40,238 bases of DNA from Clostridia bacterium (lineage in GTDB: Bacteria > Bacillota > Clostridia > Peptostreptococcales > Anaerovoracaceae), in contig JAKSSL010000008.1 in NCBI GenBank assembly GCA_024403115.1, positions 1 through 40,238 of the forward strand, given 5' to 3'. The notes below the pieces were generated by a model that saw only the letters and a list, made by a program, of their open reading frames with translations, had not been told where the DNA came from and did not search any database. Below, in pieces: positions 28,690 through 36,395 of this stretch. Position 1 is the stretch's first letter. Every line of letters begins with the position of its first letter. A program made the position numbers and the translations under genes.

Positions 28690-28736
28690 TAAAAAAGCAG
28701 GAATTATGTAGGCAAAAGCCCTAAGGAGGAACATAA

Positions 28737-29585
28737 ATGAAAACAATTGGAGTAATCGGAACAGGTACTATGGGAGCAGGAATCGTTCAAATCCTAGCTC
28801 AAAACGGCTACGAAGTTAAAATGAATGCTAGAAGAGAAAGCTCAATTGAAAACGGTTTCAAAACTGTAGAAAAGAATTTGGCAAAGCTAGTAGCAAAGGA
28901 AAAAATTACAGAAGCTGACAAGGAAGCTGCAATGGCTAGAATTTCAGGTTCAACTGATATTCAAATTATGGCAGATGTTGACCTTATAATTGAAGCAGCT
29001 TTGGAAAGCATGGAATCAAAGAAGACTTTATTCCAAGAATTAGACAATCTTTGCAAGGCTGAAACAATTCTAGCAACTAACACATCATCACTTTCAATTA
29101 CTGAAATTGCAGCAGCAACAAACAGAGCTGACAAGGTAATTGGAATGCATTTCTTCAACCCAGTTCCAGCAATGAAGCTAGTAGAAATCATCAAGGGTTT
29201 AGCAACTTCAGAAGAAGTTAAGAATGAAATCGTTGAGATGGCAAAGAATTTAGGAAAAACACCTGTAGAAGTCGAAGAGGCTCCTGGTTTTGTAGTAAAT
29301 AGAGTATTGATTCCAATGATCAACGAAGGAATTGGCATCCTTGCTGACGGAGTAGCAGATGCAGAAGGCATCGACTCAGCAATGAAGCTTGGTGCTAACC
29401 ATCCAATGGGACCTTTGGAATTAGGCGACTTAATCGGACTAGACGTTGTACTTGCAATTATGAACACTTTATATGAAGAATACGGTGATCCTAAGTACAG
29501 ACCACATGTATTGCTTAAGAAGATGGTAAGAGCAGGCAAGCTTGGAAGAAAGACAGGCGTTGGCTTCTACGATTACACAAAATAG
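28737..29585 (+). CDS. hbd: 3-hydroxybutyryl-CoA dehydrogenase
   Basis: NAD(P)-dependent oxidoreductase that interconverts acetoacetyl-CoA and 3-hydroxybutyryl-CoA, a step of butyrate formation. The 282 residues match the bacterial monomer length. The Rossmann loop [12 protein letters not shown] is at residues 5-16, with [16 protein letters not shown] and the C-terminal [15 protein letters not shown] further on. AAGGAGG precedes the ATG. It is monocistronic here, without the crotonase, thiolase or Bcd-Etf genes that often accompany it. Confidence 0.95.
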   Translation: MKTIGVIGTGTMGAGIVQILAQNGYEVKMNARRESSIENGFKTVEKNLAKLVAKEKITEADKEAAMARISGSTDIQIMADVDLIIEAALESMESKKTLFQELDNLCKAETILATNTSSLSITEIAAATNRADKVIGMHFFNPVPAMKLVEIIKGLATSEEVKNEIVEMAKNLGKTPVEVEEAPGFVVNRVLIPMINEGIGILADGVADAEGIDSAMKLGANHPMGPLELGDLIGLDVVLAIMNTLYEEYGDPKYRPHVLLKKMVRAGKLGRKTGVGFYDYTK

Positions 29586-29656
29586 TTTGCAAATGGTTTG
29601 TAGATAAAGCGGAGCTATTTTGCATAGCTAATTTGTTAAGCTAATATAGAGAATCA

Positions 29657-29683
29657 GGCGGCAGAGCTAATCTGTCGCTTTTT
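29657..29683 (+). terminator. Intrinsic terminator after hbd
   Basis: GCGGCAGA and TCTGTCGC pair with one G-T wobble around a 5-base loop, followed by TTTTT. Confidence 0.7.
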
Positions 29684-29686
29684 AAT

Positions 29687-29716
29687 TTGTACAAAAGGGG
29701 TAATTTGTGGTATAAT
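29687..29716 (+). promoter_or_regulatory. Sigma-A promoter of the rho-DUF1385-prmC operon
   Basis: TTGTAC (29687-29692), an 18-base spacer ending TGG, TATAAT (29711-29716), an extended -10 promoter. Confidence 0.65.
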
Positions 29717-29754
29717 TTTAAGGATTATAGGGTAATGTCAAGGAGTATGTCAAA

Positions 29755-30903
29755 ATGGTAGAAACTGAGACAAACAAAGAATTAAATATGGAAGAAGAAC
29801 GTCCTGTAGTTGAAGGAATTTTGGAAATGGCTGAGGGAGGCTTTGGCTTTCTTCGCTTCGACAATTTTCTAACAAGCGAAAAGGATATATTCGTATCACC
29901 TACACAAGTGAGAAGATTTAATCTGAAAACTGGCGACAAGGTGAACGGTATTTCTAGATTGCCTCACGAGGATGAAAGATTCGGCGCTTTGCTTTATGTG
30001 AATACTGTAAACGGCGAGGAATTGGACAAGGCCATTAATAGACCTCAATTTGAGGACTTAACACCAGTATTTCCTAACGAAAGAATTCGTCTGGAAGACG
30101 GTCCAACACCTTTATCCAACAGACTTATTGACTTAGTTGCACCTATTGGCAAGGGCCAAAGAGGATTAATCGTGGCACCACCAAAGGCTGGCAAGACAGT
30201 GCTACTTAAGAATATTGCCCACAGCATTGAAAAGAATTATCCTGAAGTTGAGATGATTGTTCTTTTGGTTGATGAAAGACCGGAAGAAGTTACTGATATG
30301 AAGCGCTCTTTGGAAAGAGCCGAGGTTATATATTCCACTTTTGACGAAATGCCACAACACCATGTGAAAGTGGCAGAGATGGTACTAGCTAGAGCTAAAA
30401 GACTTGCTGAACACGGCAAGGACGTGGTTATCCTATTGGATTCCATTACAAGATTAACTAGAGCATACAATCTGGTAACACCATCTTCAGGTAGAACTTT
30501 GTCAGGAGGTTTGGATCCGGCAGCTCTTCACAAGCCAAAGAAGTTTTTCGGGGCAGCTAGAAACATTGAAGAAGGCGGAAGTGTAACTATACTTGCCACT
30601 GCTTTAGTGGAAACAGGTAGCCGTATGGACGATGTCATATTTGAAGAGTTCAAGGGAACTGGCAATATGGAACTTCGTCTGGACAGAAAGTTATCAGAAC
30701 GCAGAATCTTCCCTGCTCTTAGCATTGCTGAGTCAGGAACTCGTAGGGATGATTTAATATTAGATAAGAAAGAATATGATTTTGCCATGGCTTTGAGAAG
30801 AGCTTTGGCTAAGGAAGATCCTCAAGACGTAAGCGAATACGTGGTTGAGAAGATCGCCAAAACAAAGAGTAATGGGGAATTGTTAAATAATGGATTTAAG
30901 TAG
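29755..30903 (+). CDS. rho: Transcription termination factor Rho
   Basis: Hexameric RNA helicase that ends transcription. The 382 residues are shorter than E. coli Rho (about 419): the chain begins almost directly with the RNA-binding cold-shock-like domain ([15 protein letters not shown], about 20-34), so the N-terminal helical subdomain is missing. Walker A is APPKAGKT (141-148), Walker B lies in [11 protein letters not shown], and the Q/R loop region [13 protein letters not shown] is intact. AAGGAG lies nine bases before the ATG. Its 3' end overlaps the DUF1385 gene by 14 bases. rpmE, often just after rho, is absent. Confidence 0.96.
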   Translation: MVETETNKELNMEEERPVVEGILEMAEGGFGFLRFDNFLTSEKDIFVSPTQVRRFNLKTGDKVNGISRLPHEDERFGALLYVNTVNGEELDKAINRPQFEDLTPVFPNERIRLEDGPTPLSNRLIDLVAPIGKGQRGLIVAPPKAGKTVLLKNIAHSIEKNYPEVEMIVLLVDERPEEVTDMKRSLERAEVIYSTFDEMPQHHVKVAEMVLARAKRLAEHGKDVVILLDSITRLTRAYNLVTPSSGRTLSGGLDPAALHKPKKFFGAARNIEEGGSVTILATALVETGSRMDDVIFEEFKGTGNMELRLDRKLSERRIFPALSIAESGTRRDDLILDKKEYDFAMALRRALAKEDPQDVSEYVVEKIAKTKSNGELLNNGFK

Positions 30904-31948
30904 AATATTTTTAAAAGACGCGTGTCCCACAAAGATAGGTGGGCAGGCCCTTATGGAAGGAATTATGATGCGTGGCGCAGATAGAGTTGCCATCGCAGTT
31001 AGACTTCCTGATGATCAGATTTATTTGAAAACTGAAAAAGTTGCAAAACCGAGAGAGTGGACACAAAAGCCAATAATTCGTGGAGTTTTTGCTTTTATCA
31101 TGTCCTTGGTAATGGGTACAAAGGTGCTAATGGAATCGGCCGACATATTGGAAGACTTTACCGATTTTGAGGTCGACGAAGGACCTAGCAAAATGGAAAT
31201 TTGGCTTGAAGAAAGATTCGGCCCAAAGGCATATTGGAATTTATTGATATATGCTTCAGTGGTCTTCGCTTTGGCCATATCCATATTGGTATTCGTACTT
31301 CTTCCAACTGTAGTCGTTGACTGGCTGGGAATTTGGATTGAAAGTGCCATTGTGCTTAATTTAATTGAAGGATTTTTCCGCTTGGGCATATTCGTACTGT
31401 ATGTGCTTGCAATCCGTAAAGTTGAGGATATTAAAACAACATTCAGATACCACGGAGCTGAGCACAAGACTATACACTGCTTTGAAAATAATTTGGAGCT
31501 AACACCTGAGAACGCACAAAGCTTTTACACACTTCACCCAAGATGTGGAACTAGCTTCTTGATGTTCGTACTGGTTATTGCCATCATCGTATTTTCACTG
31601 TGTGGTTGGCCTAGCGTATGGATGAGAATCCTTTCCAGACTATTGCTAATACCAGTTATTGCTGGCTTGTCCTACGAGCTGTTAAAGTGGGCAGGCAGCA
31701 GCGATAATTTGTTTGTAAAGATATTGAGCATTCCTGGGCTTTTGCTTCAAAAGCTAACAACAGCAGAACCTACTAATGAACAACTTGAGGTTGCCATTGT
31801 AGCTTTAAAAGCGGTTCTAGTGGACAAACACGCTCCATTAGTTGAAGGCATATGCGACAAGGATGCAAATATAATTGAGGCAGGAAGAGCTATTGACTTA
31901 GGAAAACGTGCCAAAGAGAAAGGAGAAGAAGATGTCCTTTCCAATTAG
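30890..31948 (+). CDS. DUF1385 family membrane protein (YqhQ-like)
   Basis: A 352-residue integral membrane protein. It has the opening family signature TKIGGQALMEGIMMRG (about 16-31), hydrophobic segments at about 60-80, 118-142, 153-175, 218-238 and 245-265, and the conserved RYHGAEHKTIHCFE, whose histidines and glutamate look like a metal or catalytic site. Its start overlaps rho and its end overlaps prmC, so the three form an operon. The position next to prmC is common in Firmicutes. The function is not established. Confidence 0.85.
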   Translation: MDLSRIFLKDACPTKIGGQALMEGIMMRGADRVAIAVRLPDDQIYLKTEKVAKPREWTQKPIIRGVFAFIMSLVMGTKVLMESADILEDFTDFEVDEGPSKMEIWLEERFGPKAYWNLLIYASVVFALAISILVFVLLPTVVVDWLGIWIESAIVLNLIEGFFRLGIFVLYVLAIRKVEDIKTTFRYHGAEHKTIHCFENNLELTPENAQSFYTLHPRCGTSFLMFVLVIAIIVFSLCGWPSVWMRILSRLLLIPVIAGLSYELLKWAGSSDNLFVKILSIPGLLLQKLTTAEPTNEQLEVAIVALKAVLVDKHAPLVEGICDKDANIIEAGRAIDLGKRAKEKGEEDVLSN

Positions 31949-32816
31949 AGAATTAATCAAAATGGGGATTAGCCAATTGGAACGTGCAGGGATTGATAAT
32001 GCTGAGGGAGATGCCAAAGACTTGCTTTGCTTTGTAAAGCACATAGACGGCAGCAAGCTTAGATTAATCTATCAGTATGAATCTCGTGATGAAGACTGTC
32101 AGGCTTACTTCGAGCTTTTAGATAGAAGATCGGCAGGAGAGCCTTTACAATACATTACAGGAGTTCAAAACTTTTATGGTCGAGATTTTGAGGTAAACGA
32201 AAACGTGTTAATACCTCGCCTTGATACAGAGGTGGTAGTTGAAGAGGCTATCAAGCTGTTAAAGGATATGAAAAATGCAGAAGTTTTAGACCTTTGTACA
32301 GGAAGCGGAGCCATTGCAATTACTATTGCGAAGGAATGCGGGAAAAATGTAAAAGTTTCCGCCAGCGACCTTAGCGACAGGGCTTTGGAAACAGCAGCGA
32401 AGAACTCAGGGCTTCTTGAGGCTGACGTGAAGTTCTACCAAAGCGACATGTTTTCTGCTTTTAAAGGAAAAATCTCAAAGAAAAAGTTTGATATGATAGT
32501 TTCCAACCCACCATATATTGAAAGCGCTGTAATACCTACTCTACAAAGAGAGGTTAAGGACCATGAACCTATGATGGCTTTAAACGGCGGAGAAGATGGA
32601 TTGGATTATTATAGGATCATAGCTGATGAAGCGGCTAACCATTTGAAAAAGGATGGCCTGTTAGTTTTAGAAATCGGATATGACCAAGGCACAAGCGTGC
32701 CACAGCTTTTGGAAGAAAGCGGAAGATTTACAGAAATTAAAGTACTCAAAGACTTGGCTGGTTTAGACAGAGTGATAAGTGCTAAGCTAGCAAGAAAATC
32801 CAAAGGAGAGAAATAA
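31932..32816 (+). CDS. prmC: Peptide chain release factor N5-glutamine methyltransferase
   Basis: SAM-dependent enzyme that methylates the GGQ glutamine of release factors. The start at 31932, after AAAGGAG, gives 294 residues; an upstream in-frame ATG at 31908 lacks a ribosome binding site. The SAM loop is DLCTGSGAIAITIA and the catalytic motif NPPY is at residues 192-195. The first 17 bases overlap the DUF1385 gene. prfA, the usual neighbour, is not here; a transporter gene follows after one base. Confidence 0.94.
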   Translation: MSFPIRELIKMGISQLERAGIDNAEGDAKDLLCFVKHIDGSKLRLIYQYESRDEDCQAYFELLDRRSAGEPLQYITGVQNFYGRDFEVNENVLIPRLDTEVVVEEAIKLLKDMKNAEVLDLCTGSGAIAITIAKECGKNVKVSASDLSDRALETAAKNSGLLEADVKFYQSDMFSAFKGKISKKKFDMIVSNPPYIESAVIPTLQREVKDHEPMMALNGGEDGLDYYRIIADEAANHLKKDGLLVLEIGYDQGTSVPQLLEESGRFTEIKVLKDLAGLDRVISAKLARKSKGEK

Positions 32817-32817
32817 A

Positions 32818-33993
32818 ATGAAGAAAGTATTTACCAGCTTACCTTTTATCCTATTAGTAGCAATCGCAATAGGTATTGGTCTTGGCCAAATTTGTGATGA
32901 AACTGCAATGAAATTCGTAGTAGCAATTAAGGGCGTACTTAGTCAGGCAATCATGTTCTGCGTACCACTTATCGTAATCGGATTTATTGCACCTTCAATT
33001 ACTAAGCTTGGACAAAACGCATCAAAATTATTAGGTATTGCAGTTGCATTGGCTTACGGTTCATCTGTACTTGCTGCCCTTCTTTCAACAGCAGCAGGAT
33101 ACACATTGATCCCTGGTTTAGATATTGCTCAAGATGCAACAGTAAGAGCTTTACCAGATGACGTATTCGCATTGCAAATTCCACAAATCATGCCTGTAAT
33201 GTCAGCCCTTGCTTTATCCCTATTGCTTGGACTTGCAACAGTTGCAACAAAATCACATAGAACAGCAGAATTGTTAGAAGAATTCCAACGCATAGTGTTA
33301 AAAATAGTTAACAAGCTAATCATTCCAATCTTGCCATTCTATATCTGTTCAACATTTACAGGATTGAGCTATGATGGAACTGTTACTGAACAATTCCCAG
33401 CATTTATTGAGATTATCATAATCGTTATCGTTGGACATTTTGTATGGCTTGCAGTGCTTTACGGAGTAGCTGGTCTATATTCACACAAGAATCCACTTGA
33501 AGTTCTTAAGCACTATCCACCTGCATATCTTACTGCAGTAGGAACAATGTCTTCAGCTGCAACTTTATCAGTTGCTCTTGAATGTGCATTTAAGTCAAAG
33601 ATTCTTCGTCATGATATGGTTGACTTCGGTATTCCACTATTTGCGAACATCCACCTTTGCGGATCAGTTCTTACAGAAGTATTCTTCTGCATGGGAATTA
33701 ACCTAATGCTATACGGTTGCTTACCATCAGTTGGAACAATGGTTCTATTCTGCGTATTGTTAGGAGTATTCGCAGTAGGAGCACCAGGAGTTCCAGGAGG
33801 AACAGTTATGGCTTCACTTGGAATCGTTACTTCCGTATTAGGTTTCGACGAAACAGGAACAGCAATGATTCTAGCAATATTCGCATTACAAGACAGCTTC
33901 GGCACTGCTTGTAACGTAACAGGCGACGGTGCCTTAACATTAATCCTTTCAACATATGCTGACAAGCACGGAATTAAGGATATTAGAATCTAA
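32818..33993 (+). CDS. DAACS-family cation symporter for amino acid or dicarboxylate, atypical binding site
   Basis: An integral membrane transporter of 391 residues with the eight-helix, two-hairpin plan of the glutamate/SstT family. Hairpin 1 shows SSAATLS (245-251) and helix 8 shows DSFGTACNVTGDG (359-371). Compared with GltPh, the Asp that holds the substrate amino group (Asp394) is kept as Asp359, while the Arg that holds the side-chain carboxylate (Arg397) is Gly362. The NMD motif of helix 7 appears as NIH (277-279), so one sodium site may differ. These changes argue for a neutral amino acid or a different ion. It is co-transcribed with prmC (one base gap), a mixed neighbourhood. Confidence 0.85.
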   Translation: MKKVFTSLPFILLVAIAIGIGLGQICDETAMKFVVAIKGVLSQAIMFCVPLIVIGFIAPSITKLGQNASKLLGIAVALAYGSSVLAALLSTAAGYTLIPGLDIAQDATVRALPDDVFALQIPQIMPVMSALALSLLLGLATVATKSHRTAELLEEFQRIVLKIVNKLIIPILPFYICSTFTGLSYDGTVTEQFPAFIEIIIIVIVGHFVWLAVLYGVAGLYSHKNPLEVLKHYPPAYLTAVGTMSSAATLSVALECAFKSKILRHDMVDFGIPLFANIHLCGSVLTEVFFCMGINLMLYGCLPSVGTMVLFCVLLGVFAVGAPGVPGGTVMASLGIVTSVLGFDETGTAMILAIFALQDSFGTACNVTGDGALTLILSTYADKHGIKDIRI

Positions 33994-34006
33994 TTTAACA
34001 GCAAAT

Positions 34007-34042
34007 ACCGCTCTTGGAAATTTTAGAAAAGGGCGGTTTTTT
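34007..34042 (+). terminator. Intrinsic terminator after the symporter gene
   Basis: ACCGCTCTT and AAGGGCGGT pair with one G-T wobble and a 13-base loop, followed by TTTTTT. Confidence 0.75.
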
Positions 34043-34057
34043 ATTCCAAGAAAAGAC

Positions 34058-34086
34058 TTGCAATTTCAATGAAAATGAGTTAATAT
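34058..34086 (+). promoter_or_regulatory. Promoter of the rpsF-ssb-rpsR operon
   Basis: TTGCAA (34058-34063), 17 bases, TAATAT (34081-34086). The predicted start near 34093 falls at the beginning of the structured leader. Confidence 0.6.
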
Positions 34087-34092
34087 ATTAAG

Positions 34093-34145
34093 GCACGACT
34101 GCTTTTAAGCGGTGCAAATCTCTGCGTTAGCAATAAGGCTAACGC
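34093..34145 (+). ncRNA. Structured leader of the rpsF operon, possible S6:S18 autoregulatory element
   Basis: The leader can form a first hairpin, GCAC/GTGC stem with an internal loop and a GCT/AGC top (34093-34115), and a second with a perfect 8-bp stem GCGTTAGC/GCTAACGC and a 6-base loop (34124-34145). The ribosome binding site comes 15 bases later. Autogenous control by an S6:S18 binding RNA is known for this operon in many bacteria, but I could not match its conserved core with certainty. Confidence 0.4.
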
Positions 34146-34172
34146 CATTTAGTCCACAGGGAGGTGAAAAGT

Positions 34173-34460
34173 ATGACAAATTATGAAGTAATGTTCATTA
34201 TGAATCCTGCTTTAGACGACGCTACAAAAGCTGAAGTTGTAGAAATGGTTAAGACTGTTATCGCAGCTGACGGCGAAGTCGTTGAAGTAAGCGATCTAGG
34301 CATGAAAAAGTTGGCATACCCAATCGAAAAGAAGAACGAAGGAATTTACACATTAGTAACTTTCAAGGGTAACACAACTTTACCAGCTGAATTAAACAGA
34401 AGATTAAAGATCTCTGAAAATGTAATGAGACATATCATTGTTAACCTTGACGAAAAATAG
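34173..34460 (+). CDS. rpsF: 30S ribosomal protein S6
   Basis: Ninety-five-residue S6, starting MTNYEVMFIMNPALDD and containing the DLGMKKLAYPI segment typical of the family. I start it at the ATG at 34173; the upstream in-frame GTG at 34164 is part of the Shine-Dalgarno region GGAGGTG. It heads the classic rpsF-ssb-rpsR operon. Confidence 0.97.
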   Translation: MTNYEVMFIMNPALDDATKAEVVEMVKTVIAADGEVVEVSDLGMKKLAYPIEKKNEGIYTLVTFKGNTTLPAELNRRLKISENVMRHIIVNLDEK

Positions 34461-34472
34461 TGAGGTGGGAGT

Positions 34473-34895
34473 ATGAATCAAGTAAGTTTAATCGGCAGAT
34501 TGACTAGAGACCCAGACGTTAGATACACTAGCGGACAAATGGCCGTTGCAAGATTCACAATTGCAATCGACACTGGATACGGCGACAACAAGAGAACAGA
34601 TTTCCCTAACATCGTAGTATTCGGAGCTCAAGCAGAAAACTGTGAAAAGTATCTAGGAAAAGGTCGTTTAGTTGGAATTACAGGTAGAATTCAAACAGGA
34701 AGCTACGACAAGAATGGACAAAAGGTTTATACTACTGATGTAGTTGCAAGCAGAGTTGAATTCCTTGACAGAGGCGACAAGCCACAAGGAAACGCTACTG
34801 GATTCGGTGGCGGTACAGCAACAAATGTTGAACCTGTTCAAGACATGCCAGACAGTTTCCAAGCATTGAATGATGATCTACCATTTGATTTTTGA
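34473..34895 (+). CDS. ssb: Single-stranded DNA-binding protein
   Basis: OB-fold protein that coats single-stranded DNA in replication and repair. The 140 residues start NQVSLIGRLTRDPDVRYT and end in the acidic tip DDLPFDF, which recruits partner proteins. The GGGTATNV-type linker is short. It lies between rpsF and rpsR, the conserved arrangement. Confidence 0.97.
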   Translation: MNQVSLIGRLTRDPDVRYTSGQMAVARFTIAIDTGYGDNKRTDFPNIVVFGAQAENCEKYLGKGRLVGITGRIQTGSYDKNGQKVYTTDVVASRVEFLDRGDKPQGNATGFGGGTATNVEPVQDMPDSFQALNDDLPFDF

Positions 34896-34930
34896 TAAAT
34901 CAAGCCTAAGATTTTGAAAGGAGAATGAAC

Positions 34931-35161
34931 ATGGATTACAAGAAGCGTGGCACAAGAAAGAAGAAAGTATGTGCTTTCTGCGCAGATGCTAATTTAAAAA
35001 TTGATTACAAGGACACTGCTCTTTTAGGAAAGTATGTTTCAGAAAGAGGCAAGATTTTACCTAGAAGAATGACAGGAACTTGCGCAATGCATCAAAGAGC
35101 TGTAACTACAGCTGTAAAGAGAGCAAGAACAGTAGCTTTACTACCTTTCGTTGCTAACTAA
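34931..35161 (+). CDS. rpsR: 30S ribosomal protein S18, zinc-ligand (C+) form
   Basis: Basic 76-residue protein. CAFC and CAMH provide the four possible zinc ligands of the C+ form of S18. The start at 34931 is seven bases after AAAGGAG; the ATG at 34925 is only one base from that site and too close. It closes the rpsF-ssb-rpsR operon and is followed by a strong terminator. Confidence 0.95.
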   Translation: MDYKKRGTRKKKVCAFCADANLKIDYKDTALLGKYVSERGKILPRRMTGTCAMHQRAVTTAVKRARTVALLPFVAN

Positions 35162-35175
35162 TATTATTAGGAAAC

Positions 35176-35202
35176 AAAGCGAGGCCACGAGCCTCGCTTT
35201 TT
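35176..35202 (+). terminator. Intrinsic terminator after rpsR
   Basis: A perfect 10-bp stem AAAGCGAGGC / GCCTCGCTTT with a 5-base loop and a T run. Confidence 0.88.
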
Positions 35203-35221
35203 ACATCTAAAGGAGGCAGAT

Positions 35222-35830
35222 ATGTCAGCAACAGTATATGATTTTGGAGGAGGCCTATACCTTAACATCACCAACAAGTGCCCTTGCGCCTGTCATTTTT
35301 GCATAAGGAATTTTACCGATGGCCTTGGAGACGCCGACTCCCTATTTCTGGATCACGAACCCAGCGTTAAGGAAGTCCTTGAAGAGCTTGAAAAATGGCC
35401 CGTTACCAAGTATGACGAGCTAGTTTTCTGCGGCTATGGCGAGCCTACAGAAAGGCTGGATGCTTTAATAGAAATCGCTAAGTTTGTGAGAGCAAAATAT
35501 ATGGGTAAGGACAGCCGACTTAAGACAATCAGACTTAACACTAACGGTTTAGCCGACCTGATAAACGGCAAGCCTACAGCCCACATGCTAGAAGGAGTCA
35601 TAGATTCCATATCCATCAGCATGAACGAAGCCGATGCGGAGAAGTACTACGAACTTTGCGAACCCGTATTTGGACTTAAATCCTATGACGCCATATTCGA
35701 TTACATTAGAGACGTAAAACAATATGTTCCCCATGTGGCCAGCTCAGTTGTAGGAGTTATTTCCTCCCAATCAATCGAAATTTGTAGAAAGAAAGCTCAG
35801 GAACTGGGCATTGATTTTCGAGTTAGATAG
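35222..35830 (+). CDS. Radical SAM protein, TatD-linked type
   Basis: A 202-residue minimal radical SAM enzyme. The cluster motif is CPCACHFC (about residues 20-27, a CX3CX2C site), followed by FCGYGEPTERLD, the GEPT SAM-binding segment, and LNTNGL. The short length and the GYGEPT pattern match the radical SAM proteins often found beside a TatD-family nuclease. No TatD gene is adjacent here. AAAGGAGG precedes the ATG but no clear promoter, so it may be read through from the rpsR operon terminator. It uses more G/C-ending codons than its neighbours. Its substrate is unknown. Confidence 0.8.
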   Translation: MSATVYDFGGGLYLNITNKCPCACHFCIRNFTDGLGDADSLFLDHEPSVKEVLEELEKWPVTKYDELVFCGYGEPTERLDALIEIAKFVRAKYMGKDSRLKTIRLNTNGLADLINGKPTAHMLEGVIDSISISMNEADAEKYYELCEPVFGLKSYDAIFDYIRDVKQYVPHVASSVVGVISSQSIEICRKKAQELGIDFRVR

Positions 35831-35839
35831 GCTAAAGCC

Positions 35840-35868
35840 TTGAAATAATCGAAAAAATAAGATATAAT
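35840..35868 (+). promoter_or_regulatory. Sigma-A promoter of the greA-lysS operon
   Basis: TTGAAA (35840-35845), 17 bases, TATAAT (35863-35868), close to consensus, 38 bases before greA. Confidence 0.72.
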
Positions 35869-35906
35869 TACCCTAAGTATTTATTGCTTTGAGAGGAGAT
35901 TAGAAA

Positions 35907-36395
35907 ATGGCTAAGAAAATAACTAAAAAAGGTTATGAAGCATTACAATTAGAACTTAAAAACTTAATCGAGGTTGTAAGACCTGATATTATCGATAAAT
36001 TAAAAACAGCTCGTAGCTATGGCGACTTATCAGAAAATGCTGAATATGATGCAGCGCGTGATGCCCAAGCTAGAAACGAAGCTAGAATTGCAGAACTTGA
36101 GGAAAAATTGGCAGAAATCGACGCAAACCCTGCTTTAATTATTCCATCAAATATTTATGAAGTGGAGTACAAGAACAAACAAGGCAAGAAACAAAAACTT
36201 AAATTTGAAATTGCCGGCGTTGATGAAATTGACCCATTCAAGAAGGACTCAAAGGGTGAAATGGTGCCAATTTTCTCAAATGAAAGTCCACTTGGACAAG
36301 CTTTAGAAGGCGCAAAGAAAGGCGACGTAGTAACAGTTGTAATGCCAACTGGTTCAGTAGAATATACAGTTATTAATGTTGAAGGAGAAAACTAA
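35907..36395 (+). CDS. greA: Transcription elongation factor GreA
   Basis: Stimulates RNA polymerase to cleave backtracked transcripts. The 162 residues show the N-terminal coiled coil with the acidic tip GDLSENAEY (Asp40, Glu43) and a C-terminal FKBP-like domain ending with GSVEYTVINVE. GAGAGGAG precedes the ATG. Its stop overlaps the lysS start by one base (TAATG), so the two are translationally coupled, an arrangement common in Firmicutes. Confidence 0.97.
   Translation: MAKKITKKGYEALQLELKNLIEVVRPDIIDKLKTARSYGDLSENAEYDAARDAQARNEARIAELEEKLAEIDANPALIIPSNIYEVEYKNKQGKKQKLKFEIAGVDEIDPFKKDSKGEMVPIFSNESPLGQALEGAKKGDVVTVVMPTGSVEYTVINVEGEN

Noticed and set aside
28961..29539. Long minus-strand open frame opposite hbd
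   Set aside because: It is antisense to a well-conserved dehydrogenase, has no ribosome binding site and its composition is that of a shadow frame.
29613..29629. AGCTAT/ATAGCT hairpin after hbd
   Set aside because: Short, AT-rich and without a T run; the real terminator is at 29657-29683.
34164..34172. GTG start for rpsF
   Set aside because: The GTG is part of the GGAGGTG Shine-Dalgarno sequence; S6 proteins begin at the next Met.
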